Assembly (NCBI GenBank): GCA_004525825.1
Contig: SPBY01000246.1
Coordinates: forward strand, 1 to 5,530
Source: Bacteroidia bacterium
Lineage (GTDB): Bacteria > Bacteroidota > Bacteroidia > Bacteroidales > GCA-2748055
Length of the DNA stretch: 5,530 bases
Reading direction: 5' to 3'
In this document: one piece after another, positions 1 through 5,221 of the stretch
Layout: each line of letters begins with the position of its first letter
How positions within the stretch are numbered: position 1 is the stretch's first letter
Made by a program: the position numbers and the translations under genes
Notes under the pieces: model-generated
The model's database searches: none
What the model saw: the letters and a program-made list of their open reading frames with translations, nothing else
Told to the model about the DNA's origin: nothing

Positions 1-24
1 ACAAGGGGCCCGGAGACCCCTTGT
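1..24 (-). terminator. Perfect 8-bp hairpin, possible terminator of the minus-strand gene at 51-425
   Basis: ACAAGGGG at 1-8 is perfectly complementary to CCCCTTGT at 17-24, with an 8-nt loop. It lies about 27 nt past the stop codon of the minus-strand NuoE-like gene. The flank that would hold the U-tract of a minus-strand terminator lies before base 1 and cannot be seen. On the plus strand no T-tract follows. It could instead be part of a dispersed repeat cut by the window edge. Confidence 0.45.
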
Positions 25-26
25 TG

Positions 27-46
27 AACCCTACAATTCCAGGGTT
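27..46. repeat. Second short inverted repeat beside the hairpin at 1-24
   Basis: AACCCT at 27-32 pairs perfectly with AGGGTT at 41-46 around an 8-nt loop. It sits between the NuoE-like stop codon (51-53) and the stronger hairpin at 1-24, so the transcript end of that gene would carry two hairpins in tandem. The stem is short and no function is evident. Confidence 0.35.
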
Positions 47-50
47 AAAG

Positions 51-425
51 CTATGGATTGTACTCTTCCAGAATGGCCTCCACATCGTCGGGGGCCACCC
101 GTCCATAGGTTTTATCGCCCACCTCAATTTCCAGTTGTTTCTTAAATTCACTCAGCACCGTCTCTGCAACCCCTACATAACAAGCAGTACCGGTACAAAT
201 GGAGATGGGAAACTTCCCCTTGGAAATCATGATGAAAAAGGAGTAAAATGTAAGTACTCCATACACCTTGGCAGCAGGAATCTCCAGCTTCTCGGCAATT
301 ACCTCCTGTACTTCAGCCGGCAGGTAGCCAAAAGTCGCCTGGCTTTTATGCAATACATTGATCTGTTCACTTTCCAGGTTGCAACAATTCTAAATAAATT
401 CATATAATTCATTATCTTGAAACAT
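51..425 (-). pseudogene. NuoE/HydC-like thioredoxin-fold [2Fe-2S] subunit, apparently broken
   Basis: Recognised from FGYLPAEVQ, KVYGVLTFYSFF, GKFPISICTGTACYVG and YGRVAPDD, all typical of the NuoE family (the small [2Fe-2S] subunit of complex I and of electron-bifurcating [FeFe]-hydrogenases). Two lesions are visible. First, reading from an ATG at 425 gives MFQDNELYEFI, then a TAG stop at 390-392, then NCCNLESEQINVLHKSQ in the same frame, which looks like the normal N-terminus interrupted by a stop. Second, the sequence passes from VGDKT straight into YGRV near 107-110. It therefore lacks the roughly 25-30 residues that normally carry the C-x3-C (CVGAC-like) pair; only the C-x4-C pair remains (Cys53 and Cys58 counted from TTG353). 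The longest open frame (TTG at 353, 100 aa) could not bind the normal cluster. With the gap restored the gene would be about 150 aa, the usual family length. A sequencing or assembly error cannot be excluded. Confidence 0.75.
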
Positions 426-996
426 GACAGATAAAAAAAGATGTTCCTGGAGCCTGTCCGAACCTGTTTACGTGGATTATCACGACCTGGAATGGGGGGT
501 CCCTGATCGTGAGGACAAAAAACAGTTCGAATTCCTGGTGTTGGAATCAGCCCAGGCCGGATTGAGCTGGTTGACCATTTTAAAACGCCGGGAGGGATAC
601 CGAAGGCTATACGCCGGATTCAACGTCGAACAGGTTGCAAGATTTGATGAAGCACGAATTAACACCATGCTTCAGGACCCGGGAATCATCCGGAACCGGA
701 AAAAGATTGAATCTTCCATCAACAATGCACAACGTTTCCTGGAGATACAGGATCAATTTGGGAGTTTTTATTCATATATCTGGGGATTTGTAGATGGCTT
801 ACAGGTGGTCAACCACTTTAAGGAGATGTCAGATATCCCTGCTACCACTCCATTGTCAGATACTCTGGCCAAGGATATGAAACAGCGAGGATTCCGATTC
901 CTGGGATCTACCACTCTCTATGCACATATGCAGGCCACGGGACTGGTGAACGATCACCTGGTAAGTTGCTTCCGGCACAAGGAATGTATGGAATAG
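424..996 (+). CDS. tag: DNA-3-methyladenine glycosylase I
   Basis: This is base-excision repair: Tag removes 3-methyladenine from alkylated DNA in the cytoplasm and leaves an abasic site. At 190 aa it is full length for the family. The zinc-binding residues characteristic of Tag are all present: Cys7 in RCSW, His20 in YHDLEWG, and His178 and Cys182 in LVNDHLVSC. Glu41 in LESAQAGLSW aligns with the active-site Glu38 of E. coli Tag. Trp49, GIIRNRKKI (87-95) and the KQRGFRFLGSTTLYAHMQATGLVNDH segment toward the C-terminus are further family landmarks. The ATG at 424 gives the standard N-terminus, with zinc Cys close to the start. No Shine-Dalgarno sequence is visible. The gene stands alone, diverging from the NuoE-like remnant, whose presumed ATG overlaps this one in the tetranucleotide CATG. 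No terminator is visible after the stop. Confidence 0.96.
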   Translation: MTDKKRCSWSLSEPVYVDYHDLEWGVPDREDKKQFEFLVLESAQAGLSWLTILKRREGYRRLYAGFNVEQVARFDEARINTMLQDPGIIRNRKKIESSINNAQRFLEIQDQFGSFYSYIWGFVDGLQVVNHFKEMSDIPATTPLSDTLAKDMKQRGFRFLGSTTLYAHMQATGLVNDHLVSCFRHKECME

Positions 997-1035
997 TCAA
1001 TTCTCCAATGCTCCCAATGCGACTTGACTTGTAAA

Positions 1036-1089
1036 GATATATTTGATACCTTTATGATATCATATTAATATCATATATCAAATCATATC
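1036..1089. repeat. Extended AT-rich imperfect palindrome upstream of the SPFH gene
   Basis: The nested arms are GATAT (1036-1040) with ATATC (1085-1089), ATTTGAT (1041-1047) with ATCAAAT (1077-1083), and TATGATAT (1053-1060) with ATATCATA (1068-1075). That makes 20 paired positions with one bulged C at 1084 and a small asymmetric internal loop. The palindrome ends 2 nt before the start codon at 1092 and its left arm contains the promoter-like TATATTTG. AT-rich DNA makes chance pairing easier, but three nested arms in register are unlikely to be accidental. Possible roles are an operator for a dimeric regulator, such as the Arc-type protein two genes down, or a hairpin in the leader RNA. Confidence 0.6.
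1038..1045 (+). promoter_or_regulatory. Bacteroidota-type -7 element for the SPFH-arc unit
   Basis: TATATTTG is an exact match to the Bacteroidota -7 consensus TAnnTTTG, 46 nt before the ATG at 1092. No convincing TTTG sits at the expected -33 position; the nearest TTG (1024-1026) is too close. The short AT-rich context weakens the call. Confidence 0.4.
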
Positions 1090-1091
1090 TT

Positions 1092-1946
1092 ATGGAAAAA
1101 GAAAAAACATATTCGGCAGCATCCGGATACTTGATGCTTTTGATTCTTCTTATCATTCTTCTGGGATCAATATTTAGTTTTCTGTTAGGGATGGTGATAT
1201 TCGGAATTATTCTGATACCCTTGTTCCTTTTAACGGCCATTGGATTCAACGTGGTCAATCCAAATGAATCAAGCGTATTGATCCTCTTTGGAGCTTACAA
1301 AGGAACCATCAGAAAGAATGGATTCTTCTGGGTGAATCCTTTCTTCGTCAGGAAAAAAATATCACTCAGAGCCAGAAACTTCAATAGTGAAACCATTAAA
1401 GTAAATGACCGGGTAGGAAATCCTATAAAAATCGGATGTGTACTTGTATGGAAAGTGGAGGAAACATACAAAGCAGCTTTCGAGGTGGATGATTATGAGC
1501 ATTTCGTATTTGTTCAGAGCGAAACAGCATTGAGGAAGCTGGCAGGACTATATCCTTATGACAATTTTGAGGACCATGATGCCCAGATTACCCTCAGGGG
1601 TGGCGGTGATGAAGTTAACCATGAGCTCGAAGAAGAAATCCGGGAAAGGCTTGAGATGGCGGGAATCAAAGTAATTGAAGCAAGAATCAATTTCATAGCA
1701 TATTCCGAGGAAATTGCCGGAGCTATGTTAAGGAGGCAGCAGGCAACTGCCGTGGTCGCAGCAAGATTCAAGATCGTGGAAGGTGCTGTTTCAATGGTCC
1801 AGATGGCCCTGGAACAACTCTCTGAGAAAAATATTGTTGATTTTGATGACGAGAAAAAAGCTGCCATGGTCAGCAATCTCATGGTGGTACTGTGCGGAGA
1901 CAAAGATGCCAGTCCGGTAATAAATACAGGCACATTGCATCATTAA
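1092..1946 (+). CDS. SPFH/band-7 (prohibitin/stomatin-like) membrane protein
   Basis: The N-terminus (residues 13-51) is almost purely hydrophobic and long enough for two closely spaced membrane segments (about 13-33 and 34-51). Next comes an SPFH core: GFNVVNPNESSVLILFGAY (51-69), the VNPFF segment (81-85), and KVNDRVGNPIKIGCVLVWKV (103-122), all in the usual band-7 order. A charged helical stretch follows (HELEEEIRERLEMAGIKVIEARI, from 177) with the typical sequence around SEEIAGAMLRRQQATAVVAAR (205-225). The tail after 250 is short, so this is a compact member without the long coiled coil of flotillins. Such proteins oligomerise on membranes and scaffold proteases or lipid domains; the partner here is unknown. 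It lies 1 nt upstream of an Arc-type DNA-binding gene, with which it is almost certainly co-transcribed. The ATG at 1092 follows a palindromic leader and has no Shine-Dalgarno sequence. Confidence 0.9.
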   Translation: MEKEKTYSAASGYLMLLILLIILLGSIFSFLLGMVIFGIILIPLFLLTAIGFNVVNPNESSVLILFGAYKGTIRKNGFFWVNPFFVRKKISLRARNFNSETIKVNDRVGNPIKIGCVLVWKVEETYKAAFEVDDYEHFVFVQSETALRKLAGLYPYDNFEDHDAQITLRGGGDEVNHELEEEIRERLEMAGIKVIEARINFIAYSEEIAGAMLRRQQATAVVAARFKIVEGAVSMVQMALEQLSEKNIVDFDDEKKAAMVSNLMVVLCGDKDASPVINTGTLHH

Positions 1947-1947
1947 A

Positions 1948-2100
1948 ATGAGCAAAAAGAAAGCTTTTGTACTAAGGATAGACACGGTGAAAATGGAGGC
2001 AATGGAGAAATGGGCTGCCGATGAATTCCGTAGCACAAATGGTCAGATAGAATGGATCCTGGATCAGGCCTTGCGTAAATCCGGAAGATGGAAGCCCTGA
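1948..2100 (+). CDS. Arc-family ribbon-helix-helix DNA-binding protein, 50 aa
   Basis: The ATG lies 1 nt after the SPFH stop codon. The product is 50 residues and ends in TGA at 2098-2100. It has the layout of an Arc/MetJ-type ribbon-helix-helix subunit: a basic start (MSKKK), a beta strand with alternating residues (AFVLRID, 6-12), helix A (TVKMEAMEKWAADEF, 13-27), a turn (RSTN, 28-31) and helix B (GQIEWILDQALRKSG, 32-46). The strand would form the two-stranded ribbon that enters the major groove in a dimer. NGQIEWILDQALRK strongly resembles helix B of annotated Arc-family proteins. Its length is normal for the family. The tight coupling to the SPFH gene suggests it regulates its own unit, perhaps by binding the palindrome at 1036-1089; that target is inference. 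Confidence 0.85.
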   Translation: MSKKKAFVLRIDTVKMEAMEKWAADEFRSTNGQIEWILDQALRKSGRWKP

Positions 2101-2104
2101 AATC

Positions 2105-2488
2105 CTATTTAAAAAGCTCATCATCCCTGATAAGCATCAGGATGGCTGCGTGGGGAATGATGACGTAACGCTCGTTGTTGAACTCAATCTCGTAGCCACT
2201 CTTCTGAAGGTAAACCGCCAGGTCGCCCTCCTTGGGTTGGAGAGGTACATAAAATACTTCATCTTTTCTCTCCTTCCAGGGTTCGTCCATATCCTGAATG
2301 GCCGGGATGGGATAACCGGGGCCAACCTTTAATACGTAACCACTGTGAATCTGCTCTTTGGCCTGGACACCAGGTGGAAGGTAGAGACCCGACTTGGTTC
2401 TATCCTGCTGATTCTTGGGTTTAATAAGCACCCTGTCCCCCACTACTATGAACTTATTTAAGTCTTTCTCCTCGATCTGTAAAGTCAT
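2105..2488 (-). CDS. GroES-like (Cpn10-family) co-chaperone, extended form
   Basis: This 127-aa protein resembles GroES (97 aa in E. coli) but is longer. Visible family features are VGDRVLIKP (16-24), the mobile-loop-like TKSGLYLPPG (31-40), whose LYL stands where GroES has its GroEL-contacting hydrophobic tripeptide, GYVLKVGPG (50-58), KEGDLAVY (87-94) and a C-terminal strand YVIIPHAAILML (108-119). Residues 59-86 replace the short GroES roof segment with a longer stretch containing PAIQDMDEPWKERKDE. There is also an N-terminal extension of about 10 residues. It may cap GroEL or act as a separate paralogue; the canonical groES normally sits beside groEL, which is not here. It is the last gene of the minus-strand signalling operon, 13 nt after the regulator. 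Its stop codon is 4 bp from that of the converging arc gene. Confidence 0.82.
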   Translation of the reverse strand: MTLQIEEKDLNKFIVVGDRVLIKPKNQQDRTKSGLYLPPGVQAKEQIHSGYVLKVGPGYPIPAIQDMDEPWKERKDEVFYVPLQPKEGDLAVYLQKSGYEIEFNNERYVIIPHAAILMLIRDDELFK

Positions 2489-2494
2489 CTGCTA

Positions 2495-2500
2495 CTCCTT
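2495..2500 (-). promoter_or_regulatory. Strong Shine-Dalgarno sequence of the GroES-like gene
   Basis: The minus strand reads AAGGAG, 6 nt before the ATG at 2488. It fits anti-Shine-Dalgarno pairing well and supports this start. It stands out because none of the other genes in the window shows a clear ribosome binding site. Confidence 0.7.
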
Positions 2501-2501
2501 G

Positions 2502-3263
2502 TTAAAAATCGAGATTCTCTCTCAACACCTGCATACCACTACGGCTTACAGGTACTTTGTTCCCATCCTTCAGGATCAGTATAAAATTGCTCTTTTCGTA
2601 GGGCTCAATCCGTTCGATACAGGTGATATTGGCAATGTAGGAACGATGCACCCTTACAAACTGCTGGGTATCAAGGTGCTCTTCAAAATATTTCATGGTC
2701 TGCTGTTTCAGGAACCTCCCCTCGTTCGTATAGATCATCACGTAATCATCCTGTGCCTCCAGGTAATTGATATCTCTTGTGGAGATCACATGGATCTTTC
2801 CTGATTTCTTTATTACCACCCGGTGCAATTTTTCATCACTCTGAACAAGGTGTTGCCTGATCTTCTCAATGCTGCTCTCCTCAACGCCCTCATCGGGCTG
2901 CGACTCCAAGCGACTCTTCAGCTTGGAAATGGCTCCTCTGAATCGATCCCTGGAGAAAGGTTTCAGAAGGTAGTCTACCGCGTTCCTTTCAAAGGCACGT
3001 ATGGCGAACTGGTCATAGGCGGTCGTAAAGATTACTTCAGGGTGGTGTTCCATAACTTCCAGCATCTCAAAGCCGGTCAGTTTCGGCATCTGTACATCCA
3101 GAAAAATGGCATCTGGTAAGAGCTCATTGATGGCCTTTAATCCGTCAAAACCATTGTCATACTCTCCGACGATCTCCAATTCGGAAAACTCTTCCAGGTA
3201 GGTACGTAAAAGGTCCCTGGCGGGCCTTTCATCTTCAACAATCATGATCCTGATTACACTCAT
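2502..3263 (-). CDS. LytTR-family response regulator
   Basis: This is a two-domain cytoplasmic transcription regulator of 253 aa, a typical length. The receiver domain (about 4-120) shows the acidic pair Glu10-Asp11, the phosphoacceptor Asp56 in FLDVQMP, the switch threonines in FTTAYD (79-84) and the conserved Lys101 in YLLKPF. A charged linker (about 121-145) leads to a LytTR DNA-binding domain (about 147-250) with INYLEAQDDYVMIYT, FVRVHRSYIANI (202-213) and the C-terminal VPVSRSG. LytTR domains insert loops into successive major grooves and bind pairs of short direct repeats about two helical turns apart; such repeats occur upstream of this operon at 5167-5196. The kinase gene ends 2 nt upstream of this ATG, so the two are a cognate pair, and the GroES-like gene follows after 13 nt. 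The ATG at 3263 places the receiver at the usual N-terminal position. Confidence 0.95.
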   Translation of the reverse strand: MSVIRIMIVEDERPARDLLRTYLEEFSELEIVGEYDNGFDGLKAINELLPDAIFLDVQMPKLTGFEMLEVMEHHPEVIFTTAYDQFAIRAFERNAVDYLLKPFSRDRFRGAISKLKSRLESQPDEGVEESSIEKIRQHLVQSDEKLHRVVIKKSGKIHVISTRDINYLEAQDDYVMIYTNEGRFLKQQTMKYFEEHLDTQQFVRVHRSYIANITCIERIEPYEKSNFILILKDGNKVPVSRSGMQVLRENLDF

Positions 3264-3265
3264 CG

Positions 3266-4321
3266 CTATATAAATATACGTGGAAATAAAATAGTAACAG
3301 TGAATACCCCATCTTTACCCTCCCAGTGAACAGATCCTTTCTCCTTATATCCCAGTTGGATACGCTGTCGAACATTCTGAAGCCCTACACCGGTTCCTTT
3401 CATGGAAGGAACCAGGGGATCGTAATCATTGCTAATTACAGTTTTCATAAAATCTTTATCGTGGGTGCAGGCAAAGCGAACAGAGACCGGATCCACACTC
3501 TCATACACACTATGACGGATGGCATTCTCAAAAAGAGGTTGGAAAATCATGGTGGGAACTGGAAACTTCTCACATTCCTCACTGATATCAAAATCATACA
3601 ACAGTTTCTCTCCGAACCTGACCTTCTCAATGGCCAGATAATCTTTCATCCGACCCAGTTCTTCCTTCAGGGAAACAAACTCGTTTTCGCGGTGCTTTAA
3701 CGAATATCTGAGGAAATCGGATAACCTGATAATCATGTCCCTTGCTTCGTCCGGATTGGACATGGTCAGCGAAGCGATCGAATTCAGAGAATTGAATAAA
3801 AAATGGGGATTGATCTGGGATTTGAGCATGCTCAATTCTGCCTCCCTGACCAGACCCTTCAATCGTTCCTCCTGCTGTGCTCTTTCCTGAAGCTTCTGAC
3901 TGTTGGTTACCAGGTAGTAGACCAGTACCAATACCAGGTAAACCAATCCACCCAGCATGGCTCTCCAGGCTATGGTAGCATTCAGAAACTCTATATAGTT
4001 CTCCTCACTGCTGAATGATGCATTCAGAATGCCTACAGTGAGCAATACCCAGGTACCCAAAACAAGGAGCCCAGCAACAACATGGGCCATGATGGAATAG
4101 AACGGAGACTGCTTTTGAAAGGGAATGTACCTGGTGGGGTACCAGGCAAGCAAGCCCAGAAAACCGAACAAGATGTTGGATATAAGGGCGTCAGCAACTA
4201 CCACCGATGCCGGGAATTGAAGAACGAAGTGATACAAAACCCCATGTGTAGCCGAGATAACCAACCACACAAAGGAATAGATCAGGACCGCTCGCCTGCT
4301 TCCGGTAATCGGGTGACCCAT
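3266..4321 (-). CDS. LytS-type sensor histidine kinase (His_kinase/HATPase family)
   Basis: This is a 351-aa inner-membrane kinase. Four hydrophobic segments are visible at about 13-35, 39-60, 75-100 and 117-138, with no large extracytoplasmic domain, so it probably senses within the membrane or through a partner protein. A charged helix (139-165) leads to the phosphoacceptor block QINPHFLFNSLNSI (169-182), with His173 as the likely phosphorylated residue. The ATPase part has the N-box FENAIRH (264-270; Asn266) and the glycine-rich GTGVGLQNVRQRI (309-321). These motifs define the LytS/YehU class, which pairs with LytTR regulators. The regulator gene follows after 2 nt, and the LiaF-like gene ends 2 nt before this ATG. 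In the Lia systems of Firmicutes, LiaF holds the kinase LiaS inactive; a similar arrangement here is inference from context only. Confidence 0.94.
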   Translation of the reverse strand: MGHPITGSRRAVLIYSFVWLVISATHGVLYHFVLQFPASVVVADALISNILFGFLGLLAWYPTRYIPFQKQSPFYSIMAHVVAGLLVLGTWVLLTVGILNASFSSEENYIEFLNATIAWRAMLGGLVYLVLVLVYYLVTNSQKLQERAQQEERLKGLVREAELSMLKSQINPHFLFNSLNSIASLTMSNPDEARDMIIRLSDFLRYSLKHRENEFVSLKEELGRMKDYLAIEKVRFGEKLLYDFDISEECEKFPVPTMIFQPLFENAIRHSVYESVDPVSVRFACTHDKDFMKTVISNDYDPLVPSMKGTGVGLQNVRQRIQLGYKEKGSVHWEGKDGVFTVTILFPRIFI

Positions 4322-4323
4322 GA

Positions 4324-5109
4324 TCAGTGGTAATTGACTATTTCGCCTCCGCCAAATACATTCACACCTGTAATGTAGAGACTCCTGTCAGATTCAGAAA
4401 CCACCATGGTCTTTACCCGCTTGTCTGAAAATCCGCCAAATACTGAGGTTACTTCAAGCTTAACATCCCAGCTTTCCGGAACAATCAGTTTGGTCCCCCC
4501 GAAAATCATGACCACTTCCATGTGGTTTTTCCCGGGCGCCAGCTTTGCTCGTGTAAAGTCTACCTTGGAACCTCCGAAAATATGGGTTAGTTTTCCACCC
4601 TGGAACTGCTGGGAATTAATGTTTTTGTCCCCTCCTCCAAAGATGGTTACATCGTCGATCCAATCCTCATTGGACATTCTTTTATGCCCACCAAATACAG
4701 TGGTTCCTCCCCCGTGCCTGCGGCTGCTGAAAATAACCACCAGGCCCAGAAGTATCAGAATGGCGGGCCAGAAAAGCGAATGCCAGTAGTCAGGAACATC
4801 AAAGAATCTAGGCAACAGAAAAAAAGATCCAATGACGATCAGGATCACTCCGGTGCCCTTGTTCTCCTTGTTCGAGAGAAATACCAGTCCGAGGAAGATC
4901 AGCAATGCCTGCCAGGTAAATATAAAATCGCGAAGCCTCCATGGCACAATATCTGCCAGGTCGGCAATTAAAAACAGGCCCAAAAACATTAAAACAACGC
5001 CGAGCAGCAAATGTGCCCTGCCAGATCTACGAGGCTGATTCGGTGATCCTTCCCCTCGTGGTCCCCGTTCGCCAGGGGTGGTATTCTCCCAATTTGAGTA
5101 CTTTTCCAT
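4324..5109 (-). CDS. LiaF-like four-helix membrane protein with C-terminal FGG repeats
   Basis: Translated from the ATG at 5109 the protein has 261 aa. It starts with a polar Pro/Gly/Arg-rich tail (1-31), followed by four hydrophobic segments (about 33-52, 62-79, 86-101 and 110-129). This matches the LiaF/LiaI-like transmembrane domain. The soluble C-terminal half carries six [VI]FGG motifs at 138, 157, 178, 203, 224 and 252, spaced 19-28 residues apart, which suggests a beta-solenoid-like fold as in the LiaF C-terminal domain. It is first in an operon with a LytS-type kinase and a LytTR regulator, so a role as sensor or modulator of the kinase in envelope stress is likely but not shown. An upstream in-frame ATG at 5184 would add 25 residues, but those codons overlap the predicted promoter and direct repeats, so 5109 is preferred. 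No Shine-Dalgarno sequence is visible. Confidence 0.88.
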   Translation of the reverse strand: MEKYSNWENTTPGERGPRGEGSPNQPRRSGRAHLLLGVVLMFLGLFLIADLADIVPWRLRDFIFTWQALLIFLGLVFLSNKENKGTGVILIVIGSFFLLPRFFDVPDYWHSLFWPAILILLGLVVIFSSRRHGGGTTVFGGHKRMSNEDWIDDVTIFGGGDKNINSQQFQGGKLTHIFGGSKVDFTRAKLAPGKNHMEVVMIFGGTKLIVPESWDVKLEVTSVFGGFSDKRVKTMVVSESDRSLYITGVNVFGGGEIVNYH

Positions 5110-5129
5110 GATTGCGTAGGTTATTTGCT

Positions 5130-5165
5130 CAAATGTAATATGTAAAGATAGACCGGGAAAACAAA
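5130..5165 (-). promoter_or_regulatory. Predicted promoter of the LiaF-like/kinase/regulator/GroES operon
   Basis: The minus strand has TACATTTG at 5137-5130, an exact match to the Bacteroidota -7 consensus TAnnTTTG, and TTTG at 5165-5162 as a possible -33 element. The gap of 24 nt is somewhat longer than usual, which would fit a promoter that needs an activator. The -7 element ends 20 nt before the ATG at 5109, implying a very short leader. Confidence 0.5.
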
Positions 5166-5166
5166 A

Positions 5167-5196
5167 ATCGGTAAATGATCCCATTTTATCGGTAAA
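5167..5196 (-). promoter_or_regulatory. Perfect 9-bp direct repeat with 21-bp period, candidate LytTR operator
   Basis: ATCGGTAAA occurs at 5167-5175 and again at 5188-5196 with a 12-nt gap. On the minus strand this is TTTACCGAT twice, reading toward the operon and ending 1 nt before the predicted -33 TTTG. LytTR regulators are known to bind two roughly 9-bp direct repeats about two helical turns apart. The ACCGAT core differs by one base from the ACCGTT start allowed by the general LytTR consensus. The geometry and position are seen directly; binding by the regulator at 2502-3263 is inference. Confidence 0.55.
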
Positions 5197-5221
5197 CGGG
5201 AAAAGGAATCCTTGACGTCCC

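Noticed and set aside
51..353. A functional 100-residue NuoE-type protein starting at TTG353
   Set aside because: It lacks the second cysteine pair needed for the [2Fe-2S] cluster, and the reading frame continues upstream with family-like residues up to a TAG, so a pseudogene explains it better.
21..407. Plus-strand open frame of 128 codons opposite the NuoE-like remnant
   Set aside because: No recognisable family. It runs through the minus-strand NuoE-like sequence, whose family motifs are clear.
413..420. TATCTTGA as a -7 promoter element for tag
   Set aside because: It is an imperfect match to TAnnTTTG, lies only 3 nt from the start codon, and has no -33 partner.
1556..1933. Minus-strand open frame of 125 codons opposite the SPFH gene
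   Set aside because: It is Ser/Leu-rich without a recognisable family and is the antisense image of a clear coding sequence.
2101..2104. A shared terminator between the converging arc and GroES-like genes
   Set aside because: Only 4 bp separate the stop codons, and I see no stem-loop with a T-tract for either strand at this junction.
4406..4789. Plus-strand open frame of 127 codons opposite the LiaF-like gene
   Set aside because: Its proline-rich repeats (for example PPK) are the antisense reading of the FGG-repeat codons, with no independent support.
5107..5184. Upstream ATG at 5184 as the start of the LiaF-like protein
   Set aside because: The extra 25 residues do not look like the start of this family, and the codons overlap the -7 element, the possible -33 element and the direct repeat. 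The ATG at 5109 gives a natural polar N-terminus.
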